From Gracilariopsis chorda (taxonomy: Eukaryota; Rhodophyta; Florideophyceae; Gracilariales; Gracilariaceae): 64,000 bases of DNA. Under the pieces are notes generated by a model. That model was not told the origin of the DNA and ran no database searches. It saw only the letters and a program-made list of their open reading frames with translations. Position 1 is the first letter of the stretch. Every line of letters starts with the position of its first letter. Of the stretch, positions 55,050 through 64,000 are shown piece by piece. The stretch spans positions 1-64,000 of the forward strand of contig NBIV01000206.1 in NCBI GenBank assembly GCA_003194525.1, in the 5' to 3' direction. Position numbers and translations under genes: made by a program.

Positions 55050-56305
55050 CGGCGAGATATTCTTAGAGAAGCACCGGAACGTTTTCTTACAAAGAAGCGA
55101 GAGTTACCAAGTCCATTTCGTTCTCGGTAAATCCTCTCCATTTGACCAGCAATTCTACAGCCCATTTGTGCCGCCTTATGTCGAAAAAATGTTCTACGAG
55201 TAGCATATCACCTTCCTCATAGGCTAAGTAATCAACAATCTATTCAGTTACCTCGAAATCACGGTTCCTGAGACGTTTGAGTCTACGTCTGTGCACTTCT
55301 ATCCCAGTGTGGTCCAACAGAGATTCCACCAGAAATAAGTATTCACTTTTGCATTCAATCACAAGGTAGGGACCTGTCCACTTCAGCGCTGGCTTAAGCC
55401 TATTTGATCGCTTGAGGACTCCTCGTAATACAAAATCGCGGTCAGTGAAGTTGATTGCTCGCACATTGGTTTTGCGATTGTGTGTCTCGATTGCTTGCTG
55501 AAGTTTCTTCGTCTTCCGCTTGGCAAAGTCGTTGTGCATGCCTTCCAGTGCCCGCATAGTACTCTCAATTTTCTGTAGTTGCCGCTGTCGTACGTCGCCT
55601 ATCTTGAGAACCACAGTCTTGCAACGTACGTTTTGCGTTACGGCTGCAGGCGGAGTGTCCTGGTTGTGCCCCATGAACACGGTGAAAGGGCAGTGGATAC
55701 CCAAGCGCGACGAAGTAACTTTATCAGCGCGGACTGAACGATAGGTAGGATGTTGGGCCAGCAAGCGATTGGTAGTTGATATTCCGACAGAACATCAAAC
55801 ATAGTCCTTAATAATTCTCGATTCACGACCTCTACTGTACTGATTGACCAAGGGCAGAATGCCAGTGTGAAATGATGAGCTGACTTCGTAAGTTCCTTCA
55901 ACAACCTAACGACGTAATTCTTGAAATGTGGTCCGCGGTCCGAGATCCATTGCTTTACGGTACCAAACGATGCAAACCATTTGATAAGTGTGTCCACCAC
56001 CACATCAGCAGTAGTCTCTGTTGCAAGTATGGGCCATACATATCCGCCATGGTCATCCTTGACTACCAATACATACAGAAGGCCTTTTTCTCCTGGGCAC
56101 ATGTAGCAAAAGTCAAAATGAATCAACTCGTTGGGCTTCTCTGCATGCAAATTGTGACCCAGTGGACGCGGAATAGTAATGGAAGGCTCAGTGCATAGAC
56201 AGTGCATGCAAGTCTGGACGAAAGATTTGATATCATATTCGATTTTTTCCTAGTAGACGTAGGCCTGCACTGTGTTCATAGCTACCCCGGCACTTCGGTG
56301 ACCAC
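55050..56305 (-). pseudogene. Chromovirus integrase and chromodomain fossil
   Basis: On the minus strand: integrase zinc region (TGHGGHRSA and QTCMHC, 56305-56190, continuing beyond the MuDR-like insertion at 63953-64000), catalytic core with DHGGYVWPILATETTADVV, ISDRGPHFKN and AFCPWSISTVEVVNRELLR (56207-55638), C-terminal part (55764-55240) and a chromodomain-like segment VKWRGF (about 55230-55050). Chromovirus integrases use the chromodomain to target chromatin. The fossil is broken in several places and runs off the right edge of the window. Confidence 0.75.
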
Positions 56306-56312
56306 CATGACC

Positions 56313-56553
56313 GGGGAAAGGGCTAAACTACACGACGTAGATAGTGTAGGCGAGTCAGCGCGCATTTGCACCAATAAAAAGAGAGAGTCAGCGGGCACGT
56401 GCCACGGCTAGCTGCACAAGTGCCCGTGCCACTTCAGATCTTACTGTAGCCAATAATACGCCCCTATTTTGGATTTCAACCAGTAGATCCGCAGAGTCAG
56501 AGCATTCCCTCTATCCCTGCTCTCTCCGGCCGCCAAGTCAGCACAACGTAAAT
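56313..56553 (+). repeat. Left TIR of the MuDR-like element
   Basis: It begins GGGGAAAGGGCTAAACTACA and ends CACAACGTAAAT. It contains a CCAATAAAAAG block and inverted GGCACGTGCC / GTGCCCGTGCC motifs that could act as binding sites. It lies 181 bases ahead of the transposase start and probably holds its promoter. Confidence 0.9.
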
Positions 56554-56733
56554 GAGATGTAGATGCAGTCGAGGTTACCGCGCGGCGTCGTCAAAATGTG
56601 TGGGAATGACAGATACGTCAGGTACTACGTCCTTCTTCACATCTTCGACGACCCTTTCAAAGACTGCTGACTCTCTCTACGTCCCAATCTCCTTCCCGGA
56701 CCGCTCTCGTGTACTGTTCTATTGCTTTGAGCA

Positions 56734-59700
56734 ATGGAGCAAAACAAAGCGTCTGACTACGTAGATATTCTCCCAGAACATGAACTTTATGAAACCTTTA
56801 CGTCGTTCTGGGAGAATCTTGAAAAGCGTACGCAAATGCGCATCAGTGATGGCTCTGCAAGTTCCGAAGTCCTTTTTGCGGTTGTGAAGGACCATGTAGC
56901 CAGAATCTTGATCGCAGAAGGCAAAGAAACATCACCGGTTTCTTTGGTACACAGTTCAAAACCTGACTCGGAAATGTGTAGCGATTTGATCTCAACAGCT
57001 GTTTTGAACATGGTACCTTCTGTTGGTGTGGCTTTTGCCTCATGTTCTATTGGAGTGATGCTGACAAGGCTATCGAAGTCATTCAAGGGAAAGAAGGGAA
57101 ACATACCGGAAGAGGATTTGGAAGTGTTCAAGAAGTGGTTTACCTTTAAAGGTAATGGTGATACAGAGATAAACACCGTTCTAGTCCCATTGAACATGTC
57201 TAACAGCCATTGGGGTGTTTTGGTAGGGAAGAAAATTGTCAATGCGGCGCGAGGAACGCAACGATGGACGGTTTGGTTTGGAGACAGTCTTGGAATGTCT
57301 GTCGATCGAAGGATTATGAAACTGTTCTCTTTCTTGTTTCCCTTTTGCCTCACAGGAGATGAAGCGCTACGTGCGGTGATATCGGAGCGGAACTACATGC
57401 TACAGGTAAAAGGGTTTAAGCGACAAAAGGACTCGCACAGCTGTGGTTGCTATGTTGTTTCCCTTTTCACCATGTTCAGTGCGGACCACGGCTGTATCCC
57501 GAAGCGAACCTACGCCTCTGGGTACAGCCGAGCATTGACTGAGAAGATTCGATGGATGTCCATTAGAATCCGGATTCTACACATACTCATGGCGAAGGAG
57601 TTCTTTCAAACCGACATTGTTACTGAAACAATGGTCGTACGGCTCCGGTCAGAGCATCGTTTAGAACTCCTTCGCATGAGGAAGGAAGGTAAAAAACGGC
57701 AGCGTACGAAACGAAGCGTGGAGCGGAGCATTGGGATGCAGACTGGAAAGGAAGAAGCTGGAAAGGAAGAGGGAACGGATGTGAATACAGTTCTGGGAGA
57801 ACGAAAAGCAGGAGAAGGAAAGGTCGTGGATCTTCAGCCAATGCCGTTGGGTACGCGCGACTCTGAGGCGCGTGCTATACGGAAAAGCCAGCGAACAAAG
57901 CGTGTTCATGAGCTGAACCAAAGTTCTGTTCAGAGCAGTGGGATGTGTCTACCCCTGAAGATTCGCATGAAGCGACGAGTGCAGTTTTCTGATTCTGCTC
58001 CGGTTGTAGCGGACATTGTGAACACATTGATTGAGATATGTGTATCACAGCGCTCCGAGATGGTGCACAAAGCGCTAGGTGAGAGAACTGGAAGAAGTTC
58101 TGAAGTAAGAGGAGCATCAGGTGTAGAAGAGGAGCAGGAAATGATTCAGACTGGAGAAGGTAGTGAAGTAGACATGGACATTGACGGACATTCACCAGCA
58201 AAGACGATCAGTCGGACACAGGCACAGGTAGAAGTTGAAGCTGAAGAAGGAGCGAAGGATACCGCGGCGCCTTCCGAGCTGAATGCAGAAACTGAAAAAC
58301 ATATTGAAGAGAAGAAGCAGGCTTCTGAGAATGGTGGTCAAGCTCAAGAGCTCAATGAAGAGCTGGCAGCCTTTTCTGACGCTCAGATACAGGAGAAGCC
58401 GCACATGGAGCTACCATCAATGACTATGTGTGAAGGACGCACTACCAAGACCGGGTCATGCACTGAGGATCAGGCAGACGTCCAAGAGACATTTGAAAAC
58501 AATGGAAGGCGTTTATGGGTTGATGTGAAACTTGAGGACGGTGGTGAATGTAAGACAGAACTTGCGATGTCAAACGAGAGGCTTGTCTCAGCTCTGAAAG
58601 GTTTAAAGGAGGTCTTTGACCTCCCTGCACTGGTTGCCTACATCGCTAAGAACTTTGGCTACCTTTATGGTGTACAATACTTCTCAGTGTTGCAGACGAG
58701 GAAGTCGAGGTCGTCTGCGCTGCTCACCGGAAAATTGCGGTGTCTGCGGCACAAGTCGCAGTGCCGCTCCAACATTCGAGCAAAGTTCTATCCCATGGAG
58801 AGATGTTGGGTAATTGAACAGGACCTGATACACACGCACACACCCCAACAACTTCCATGCCCCGATGATGTTGTAAGAAGGAGGTTTGAGGGCATTCGCT
58901 CCTCTTTAGCCTCCCGTCTACAAGAATGGGAAGAGCACATACGGAAAAATGGAGAATATGTACGTCTATCATGCATATTTCGAACCATACCCTCCTTCCA
59001 GGGAGCCGAGTTCTACAACAGCTCATCATGCTACCTCCTAGAGCATTCACATGGTCCTTTATCTCAAAGCAATGCAGAAACAGGAAGCGAAGACGATATG
59101 GCGTATGGCGACTCCAGTGGGGCTGAGGACTTTTATCCCTTCTATTGCGTGTTGCATAGCACGAAATGCCCTGAGAGGGGAGGTGTTTTTGATGGCCGTG
59201 CTTCGCAAAGAGCAGTTCATGAACCCAAACCCGAGCTTTGGAAGCAACACTCCTCGGTTTCACAGGAAGGAGGTAGGCCGTTTTCCAATCTACCGAAGAG
59301 GCCGCAGCAAGGACCTATCTCAAGGGAAGGCATCGGGAAAGGTGGCGTAAACGATGTAAAATGCTCGGATGGACTTCTGGATAATGCGTTTAACGTCGAG
59401 AGTGGCGTAAGAGGCGATTTTGGCATTAGCTCTTTTGAAGCTGACCCCCCTGCTGCTTCTCCGAACTCCTCAACACAAACAGTGGACGCGAAATGCGAGC
59501 GTGCACGCCACAGCGCTGTGGGCGCCGAATTAGGCTCAAAAATGAGTGAGGTGAGTGAAACTCTCAACGCAAACGTTGCATATGCGCAGCAGGTTTCAGA
59601 TGAGCAATCCGTTGAAGAAGAGGAGGCGCTGCTGATTGATCGATTCTTAGATGACGAAGAAGAGGTTCCTTCATGCTTCTTCGAAGACTCTGATGGTGGC

Positions 59701-62475
59701 ATCCTGAATGAAGAAGAATCAGAACCAAAGGAGAAAGATGTCCTTGGAGAGAAAGACGAAAAGTACTGGACAGAAGATGGTGATGAAGAACTGGGCACGG
59801 AATCCGTACAGAACACGATACCGAATGAGAAAATTGAGGAGTGTTTTAAAGCAGCAGTCTTAGCCTATCTGGAAACCCTTCCTCTCAATGCTCCTGGTGT
59901 CACGGTTCTGAAGGAAGTTCAATTTATCGCGGACTGCTTCGGGTACAGCTTATTCGTAAGGACTTCTATATACTTTGGAGAACGAAAGCGATCTCCGGAT
60001 AAGGCAAAGTCTCCCAAGAGTCGTGGTGCTGAACGTGGGAATAGAAGGGTGCTGAAGAAGGGAATCTTGAAGTGCGATCAATACAATAACAAGATGACGC
60101 GATGCCTCTTCTCGATAACGATTAAGACGGAGGATTCTGGGCAGGAGGAAGATGGTGGAATGATCTACGTGGCTAATTTAAATGGTTGTAAACATGGACA
60201 TGGTCCCTCTGGGAGCTTTGGTATTAGACATCTCAAGCCGCAAATGCGTTCTGAAGCGATACATATGACGAACGATTTGCATATGAGCTTTAGAGATACC
60301 ATACGATACCTGGAAGACAAGTACAATCAGAAGATAAATCCAGTATCGGCGAGGAAGAAGTTGAGGTATGCTTCCTCCACAAGCAATCCCCGCGATTTGG
60401 AATGTGTAAGGTTGTGTGATCTGCTCTTTTCGTTGAGCCAGGAGGATGCAGGGAATAAGGGATTCTTCGCTGCGGATGATTCGGGTAGGATGAAGTACGC
60501 TTGTTGGTCGTTTCGAGAGTGGATGGAAGACTACCAGAAGTTCGGCATTGTTCCGGGGGTATCTATTGATTGTAAAGCCATAGCCAATAGATACGGTTTC
60601 CCTCTGGTCACCATTAATGGAAGAGCCAATGATGGTCATGTGTTGACATTTTTCATGGGGTATATGTGCTCCGAAACAGAAGAGGACTTCGTACGAATTC
60701 TGTCCTACTTCAAGTCTATAGTCGCCGTCTCACCGGCGATGGTAGTGATGGACCAGAACACTGCGTGTATAAATGCAGCTGAGAAGGTGTTCAATTCGTC
60801 CTATATAAGCCTCGACGAATGGCATCTGAACGAGAATCAGAAGAAGAATGTGGCCAATTGGTGTAGAAAGATTGGTAAGATGGAGTGGATGCACGATATG
60901 AAGAAAGACCTGTTCAACCTCAGAAAGTCATATACGTCGGAAACGTTTTTCGAAAGGAGAAGAATGCTAGAATGCAAGTACTTTGATGCTTTTGACGATC
61001 GTCTCCCTGTGTGGTATAAGTACTTGTACCACTATAAGCCGCATATGCTGGTGTCTTGCTTCCGAAACGCGGCTATACCTACCCGTTACATGTTCCAAGG
61101 AACTGGCTACACCGAATCTTCTAACTCTGCATACAAGAAGATCATTATATCGAAGAAGATTCCCTTGTGCAAGGTTCCTTTGGAGGTTCGGCGTATATCC
61201 CAAGAACGGGCTGATACCCGGAACTTGGAGCTTGTAAGAACCTTATCTTCTCAAAGTGGGAGATATCGGAAGACAAGAGAGCTTGAGCACTTTCTACCTG
61301 TAGAAGTTGTAGACAGCCTGGTGGCTGAGTACACGAACTACGCCTTGGCGCACTTCGTAGATTTGAGCTTTAAGCCCTCGAAGAACTACATTCTTTCCAG
61401 CACAGAGGTTGTGGATTATTCACAGGAAGCGTGGCCGGAAGCAATCAGAAACCTGGAAAGTAGTTCAACCCCAGCAATGGGACCTGTAGCTCGCTTTAAG
61501 TTGAAATGGGGAAGCCATCTGAGTCAGAACCGGAATGCGTCGGTGGATGAAGAGCGCTCATCACAGGAGACTGTTGTGCAATTCTCAAAAAGGTATACGG
61601 GGTCGGGGGATGACGTTAAGGCAGAGTTTATTGGTGTCTGTTCCTGTGGGCAGCCCTGGTCCGTTGGTTTTGCTTGTCGTCACATGGTTCGATGTGCTGT
61701 GGTTTATCAGGAAGAACGTCTGCGTTTCCCTGAACTACGAAACATACTGGGATACTTCATACCTCTTGAAGCGCTTTTCTCTACATACTGGAGAAAAGAT
61801 ACTTCTGCTATGACAGTCCCATACTTGGCGAAACTCAGGTCAGAGACCCGATACTTCAACAACGAGGAGATGGATTACCGACTACGCCGTTTTGATGAGT
61901 CGACGGAGAAAGAGTTTATCCCCATTGACTCAGATATACTTAGAACCAGTAGAGAAGACTCGGAAGTAGATGGGTACAATACGTACATGGAAGGAAAAAA
62001 CCTCTACGATGCTTTACATCGACAAGCTACTGGAATTGGACGTGTTGCGGTGAGTGGAGTTCTACGTCTTTTAAGGGATGCCATTGCGGACATTCAGCAA
62101 GGAAAAGCGACACACTTCGAAGCTAGAGGGACCTTTAAAACAAGGCTGGCTTCATTAACAGAACACGCGGAAGAAACAGAGAACACTGTCACTTTACTGC
62201 ATCCATCGTCTTCTACAAAAGGTTTCAGTTCATCAGGGATCCGTCCGCCAAACAATGGACGCCACAGAGCACAACGGAGAAAGAAAAGCTCCTTGGAGCG
62301 CACGAGAAAGCGAGCGAGGACAAGCCCACATTCATCCCAGGAAGTGTCTCAGAAAGACTGTCACCCACCTTCAACATCCTCAGAACCAGCTGTGACACCC
62401 TCAACTTCCATAGCCCAAGACGTGCAAGACAAAGCACTTCGAATTATTTCAAAGTCTCTCGGACACATCCACTAG
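56734..62475 (+). CDS. ULP1-type protease fused to MULE transposase
   Basis: A 1913-aa protein in one uninterrupted frame. An N-terminal C48 (ULP1/SENP-like) protease domain has H159, D184, Q231 and C237 (SHWGVL, FGDSLG, RQKDSHSCGCYVV), with the six-residue Q-to-C spacing of the family. An acidic, basic-patched middle follows. Two similar zinc modules, each led by IA..FGY, follow: C670-x6-C677-x22-H700-x-H702 and C1114-x9-C1124-x29-H1154-x-H1156, of the WRKY/GCM1-FAR1 type that binds TIR DNA in MULEs. The MULE DDE core has D1279, D1340 and E1461, and a SWIM finger lies at C1636-x-C1638-x9-C1648-x-H1650. The C-terminus has a likely nuclear signal (RRKKSSLERTRKRAR). ULP1-bearing MULEs are known in plants; here protease and transposase share one frame. 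The ATG has a good context (GCAATGG). Confidence 0.92.
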   Translation: MEQNKASDYVDILPEHELYETFTSFWENLEKRTQMRISDGSASSEVLFAVVKDHVARILIAEGKETSPVSLVHSSKPDSEMCSDLISTAVLNMVPSVGVAFASCSIGVMLTRLSKSFKGKKGNIPEEDLEVFKKWFTFKGNGDTEINTVLVPLNMSNSHWGVLVGKKIVNAARGTQRWTVWFGDSLGMSVDRRIMKLFSFLFPFCLTGDEALRAVISERNYMLQVKGFKRQKDSHSCGCYVVSLFTMFSADHGCIPKRTYASGYSRALTEKIRWMSIRIRILHILMAKEFFQTDIVTETMVVRLRSEHRLELLRMRKEGKKRQRTKRSVERSIGMQTGKEEAGKEEGTDVNTVLGERKAGEGKVVDLQPMPLGTRDSEARAIRKSQRTKRVHELNQSSVQSSGMCLPLKIRMKRRVQFSDSAPVVADIVNTLIEICVSQRSEMVHKALGERTGRSSEVRGASGVEEEQEMIQTGEGSEVDMDIDGHSPAKTISRTQAQVEVEAEEGAKDTAAPSELNAETEKHIEEKKQASENGGQAQELNEELAAFSDAQIQEKPHMELPSMTMCEGRTTKTGSCTEDQADVQETFENNGRRLWVDVKLEDGGECKTELAMSNERLVSALKGLKEVFDLPALVAYIAKNFGYLYGVQYFSVLQTRKSRSSALLTGKLRCLRHKSQCRSNIRAKFYPMERCWVIEQDLIHTHTPQQLPCPDDVVRRRFEGIRSSLASRLQEWEEHIRKNGEYVRLSCIFRTIPSFQGAEFYNSSSCYLLEHSHGPLSQSNAETGSEDDMAYGDSSGAEDFYPFYCVLHSTKCPERGGVFDGRASQRAVHEPKPELWKQHSSVSQEGGRPFSNLPKRPQQGPISREGIGKGGVNDVKCSDGLLDNAFNVESGVRGDFGISSFEADPPAASPNSSTQTVDAKCERARHSAVGAELGSKMSEVSETLNANVAYAQQVSDEQSVEEEEALLIDRFLDDEEEVPSCFFEDSDGGILNEEESEPKEKDVLGEKDEKYWTEDGDEELGTESVQNTIPNEKIEECFKAAVLAYLETLPLNAPGVTVLKEVQFIADCFGYSLFVRTSIYFGERKRSPDKAKSPKSRGAERGNRRVLKKGILKCDQYNNKMTRCLFSITIKTEDSGQEEDGGMIYVANLNGCKHGHGPSGSFGIRHLKPQMRSEAIHMTNDLHMSFRDTIRYLEDKYNQKINPVSARKKLRYASSTSNPRDLECVRLCDLLFSLSQEDAGNKGFFAADDSGRMKYACWSFREWMEDYQKFGIVPGVSIDCKAIANRYGFPLVTINGRANDGHVLTFFMGYMCSETEEDFVRILSYFKSIVAVSPAMVVMDQNTACINAAEKVFNSSYISLDEWHLNENQKKNVANWCRKIGKMEWMHDMKKDLFNLRKSYTSETFFERRRMLECKYFDAFDDRLPVWYKYLYHYKPHMLVSCFRNAAIPTRYMFQGTGYTESSNSAYKKIIISKKIPLCKVPLEVRRISQERADTRNLELVRTLSSQSGRYRKTRELEHFLPVEVVDSLVAEYTNYALAHFVDLSFKPSKNYILSSTEVVDYSQEAWPEAIRNLESSSTPAMGPVARFKLKWGSHLSQNRNASVDEERSSQETVVQFSKRYTGSGDDVKAEFIGVCSCGQPWSVGFACRHMVRCAVVYQEERLRFPELRNILGYFIPLEALFSTYWRKDTSAMTVPYLAKLRSETRYFNNEEMDYRLRRFDESTEKEFIPIDSDILRTSREDSEVDGYNTYMEGKNLYDALHRQATGIGRVAVSGVLRLLRDAIADIQQGKATHFEARGTFKTRLASLTEHAEETENTVTLLHPSSSTKGFSSSGIRPPNNGRHRAQRRKKSSLERTRKRARTSPHSSQEVSQKDCHPPSTSSEPAVTPSTSIAQDVQDKALRIISKSLGHIH

Positions 62476-62834
62476 CTGTAGCATTGACCACAGGCGTTTG
62501 ATCCCTTTCCTTCTTTCCTAATTTCTTTGAGCTCTTTCTGTTCTTCATAAAAGCCTTGAGGTCTTGCTTCTTTCGCCTTCTGCTTCACTTTAATTCTTTA
62601 TTCAACTTCTAGATATCGTCGCGTATTCTAAAACCTCGTCCAAGAACGCGTGAACAGTCTTTCTTGCATCTGAGAACCCCGAAATGGAAGCCCAGTTGGA
62701 GTGTACTATACACCTTCATCACTCAAGAGCCAACGTATCTCCTAAAAGACTCAACTATAGAATCAGCTAAACTCATGAACAAACATTCCAATTCCACTTG
62801 AACTATAAGCCACATCAAACGCGTATCCGCAGTC
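62476..62834. terminator. Convergent intergenic region of the MuDR-like element
   Basis: 359 bp between the two stop codons. It is T/C-rich on the plus strand. An AATAAA signal for the minus-strand gene lies at 62602-62597, about 233 bases past its stop. No clear signal for the transposase transcript is seen. Convergent transcripts may overlap here. Confidence 0.45.
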
Positions 62835-63329
62835 TCAGGCTTTGGCTAACTGTCGTACCATGTCTTCTCTCTCCTTTTCATTTCGTACCGAATCCGTTAG
62901 GCTTCCGGTAGGCTCGACAAAGGTATGTAGAGGCAAGTTTTCCCGGCGCTTCGGGTCTTCAATCTCTTGGAGATCACGTCCCAAGAACTTCAACCCAAAG
63001 TCTTCCCTATTACTCGGATCTAGCTTGCCAGTAGCGGCTGCAGCGCCGAAAAATCTCCCCAGAAACTCACAAAAGCGTGACTTGTCAGTCTTCATATCAG
63101 AAATGTTACGAATAAGTTTAGGAAGATATCTCCAGAAAATAGTCCCCTCAATTGGTGAGTCCACTAGACCTCCGAGTAGCTCGATAATCTTGTCCTGGTG
63201 TATGATCTTCAAACTAAACGTCTCCATTAGTGCCTCATGCAGAACCCCTTTGTAGTTGGGAGCTTTGACTTCATCTGCAACAATTTCCTGGACTTCACGT
63301 ACTGACTGATTTGTCCAAAACTCCTCCAT
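62835..63329 (-). CDS. Second MuDR-like gene, 164 aa, unknown function
   Basis: An ATG-started frame of 164 codons, largely helical and charged in composition (EIVADEVKAP, FLGRFFGAAAATGKLDP, REDMVRQLAKA), with no Cys pairs, membrane segment or signal peptide. It faces the transposase gene and starts near the right TIR, the position of mudrB in MuDR. I do not recognise the family. It could be an accessory transposition protein or a captured host gene fragment. An in-frame TAG lies three codons ahead of the ATG; a possible upstream exon is listed separately. The opposite strand is also open for 137 codons (62842-63255), but that frame lacks a supported context. Confidence 0.65.
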   Translation of the reverse strand: MEEFWTNQSVREVQEIVADEVKAPNYKGVLHEALMETFSLKIIHQDKIIELLGGLVDSPIEGTIFWRYLPKLIRNISDMKTDKSRFCEFLGRFFGAAAATGKLDPSNREDFGLKFLGRDLQEIEDPKRRENLPLHTFVEPTGSLTDSVRNEKEREDMVRQLAKA

Positions 63330-63488
63330 GGCTCCCTATGCCCTCCTGTTTAAAACCTGTGGGTCCGTTAAGGCTGAAGTAGGTGTACGGGCCTTCGGAG
63401 TTAGTTAATGTTGTGGTGTACGAGATGTTCGTGGCCAAGAGGTAGATTTCACCCGTGTCAGATTAACAGCTTACGTAGATTCACTTAC

Positions 63489-63590
63489 CTCTTTGTTTGA
63501 GAGCACTGCACGACAAGCGGATGTGCCAGGCCGAAAGCTCACAAAAAAGCCGTCAATAATACCGGGGAGAGTCCGGCTCGGTGATGGCAT
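63489..63590 (-). CDS. Possible first exon of the 164-aa gene
   Basis: An ATG at 63590 opens 34 codons (MPSPSRTLPGIIDGFF...) that end at AAAGAG|GTAAGT, a consensus 5' splice site (donor G at 63488). An acceptor-like CATAG|G just before the 164-codon ATG would join the frames in phase and give about 200 residues, close to the 207 of maize MURB. A branch-like TTAACTAAC lies between. This is a prediction from signals only. Confidence 0.3.
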
Positions 63591-63702
63591 GATCGTAAGG
63601 GGAATCAATGTTGAGGGAGCACGATCACGACTCCTTATGCCTCTTCTCCCTCGGCTACGCTCACCCTTTTGCACAAAGATGGCGCCAAATGGCAATTATG
63701 AT

Positions 63703-63943
63703 ATTTACGTTGTGCTGACTTGGCGGCCGGAGAGAGCAGGGATAGAGGGAATGCTCTGACTCTGCGGATCTACTGGTTGAAATCCAAAATAGGGGCGTAT
63801 TATTGGCTACAGTAAGATCTGAAGTGGCACGGGCACTTGTGCAGCTCGCCGTGGCACGTGCCCGCTGACTCTCTCTTTTTATTGGTGCAAATGCGCGCTG
63901 ACTCGCCTACACTATCTACGTCGTGTAGTTTAGCCCTTTCCCC
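63703..63943 (-). repeat. Right TIR of the MuDR-like element
   Basis: Reverse complement of the left TIR, with one visible difference (GGCGAGC against GGCTAGC). It lies about 374 bases ahead of the 164-codon gene on the minus strand. Confidence 0.9.
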
Positions 63944-63952
63944 CATGACCGG

Positions 63953-64000
63953 TATATGCAGCGATGATTATGCAGAGCTTCACTACCGGTGCTTCATTCG
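63953..64000 (-). pseudogene. Chromovirus integrase, continuation
   Basis: On the minus strand the reading KLCIIIAAYTGHGGHRSA crosses the empty target site of the MuDR-like element, showing that the fossil continues beyond the window edge. Confidence 0.6.

Larger units (their letters stand above)
48780..55100 (-). repeat. Tandem copies of a chromovirus 3' region, split by the copia element
   Basis: Two diverged copies of a segment of about 600-640 bp: 48780-49062 plus 54115-54440 (one copy, split by the copia insertion) and about 54455-55100. Each contains, on the minus strand, the last part of a chromodomain followed by non-coding sequence with short repeats of GCCACGCATTTGCTACCCACG type (54160-54240 and 54775-54880). 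They look like two copies of the 3' end of one chromovirus lineage placed in tandem. LTR limits are not clear to me. Confidence 0.55.
56315..63943 (+). mobile_element. MuDR-like (MULE) DNA transposon with two convergent genes
   Basis: Terminal inverted repeats of 241 bp (56313-56553 and 63703-63943) differ at about one internal base by my reading. The 9-bp sequence CATGACCGG occurs at both flanks (56306-56314 and 63944-63952), the normal MULE target size; two end bases are ambiguous because of a G/C run. The element carries a 1913-codon transposase gene on the plus strand and a 164-codon gene on the minus strand facing it, each starting next to a TIR, as mudrA and mudrB do in maize MuDR. It is inserted in the chromovirus integrase. 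Near-identical TIRs and open genes suggest a young, possibly active element. Confidence 0.92.

Overview
The window is a transposable-element nest from a eukaryotic nuclear genome; I recognise no host gene in it. The element set (Helitrons with PIF1-type helicases, a MuDR-like element with a fused ULP1 protease, copia, gypsy/chromovirus and Harbinger-like relics) together with long intron-free element genes suggests a protist or alga. A red alga or a stramenopile would fit, but nothing here fixes the lineage.

Positions 1-18672 form one continuous head-to-tail array of a Helitron family, called A here. It holds about 18 short non-autonomous units of 430-525 bp, two internally deleted copies of about 2 kb (4335-6312 and 16691-18672), and one copy of 6660 bp with long open reading frames (8096-14755). 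Neighbouring copies mostly abut as ...CTTG|TCTC..., and all share the same 5' hairpin module and a 3' end with two GC-rich hairpins. A hairpin-rich repeat (family B, 18673-19036) follows, then a second, decayed long copy of A (19037-25680), one more short unit and a second B copy (26145-26518). The intact copy encodes a zinc-knuckle protein (9192-10808) and a Rep-helicase (10805-14608) that overlap by four bases; in the decayed copy the two regions are in one frame at the corresponding place.

From 27019 to 35637 a second, canonical Helitron family lies on the minus strand: one copy of about 6.07 kb with a broken Rep-helicase gene (27019-33086) and, directly upstream in its reading direction, a 5'-truncated copy with an almost intact helicase (33092-35637). 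It too ends in a hairpin plus CTTG and is also head to tail. A 68-bp minisatellite marks the truncation point. An old, diverged relative of family A fills roughly 35870-40250 on the plus strand.

From 40530 to the end there are LTR elements and DNA transposons: a broken gypsy element with both LTRs and a 5-bp target duplication (40530-46702), a Harbinger-like transposase relic (about 47430-48480), and a chromovirus fossil (about 48780-64000). The chromovirus fossil was later hit by a young, whole-looking copia element with apparently identical LTRs (49063-54109) and by a young MuDR-like element (56315-63943). The MuDR-like element has 241-bp inverted repeats, a 9-bp target duplication, a 1913-aa protein joining a ULP1-type protease to a MULE transposase, and a second, convergent gene of unknown function. 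The array structure of family A, the MuDR-like element and the copia element's half-tRNA priming layout deserve most attention.
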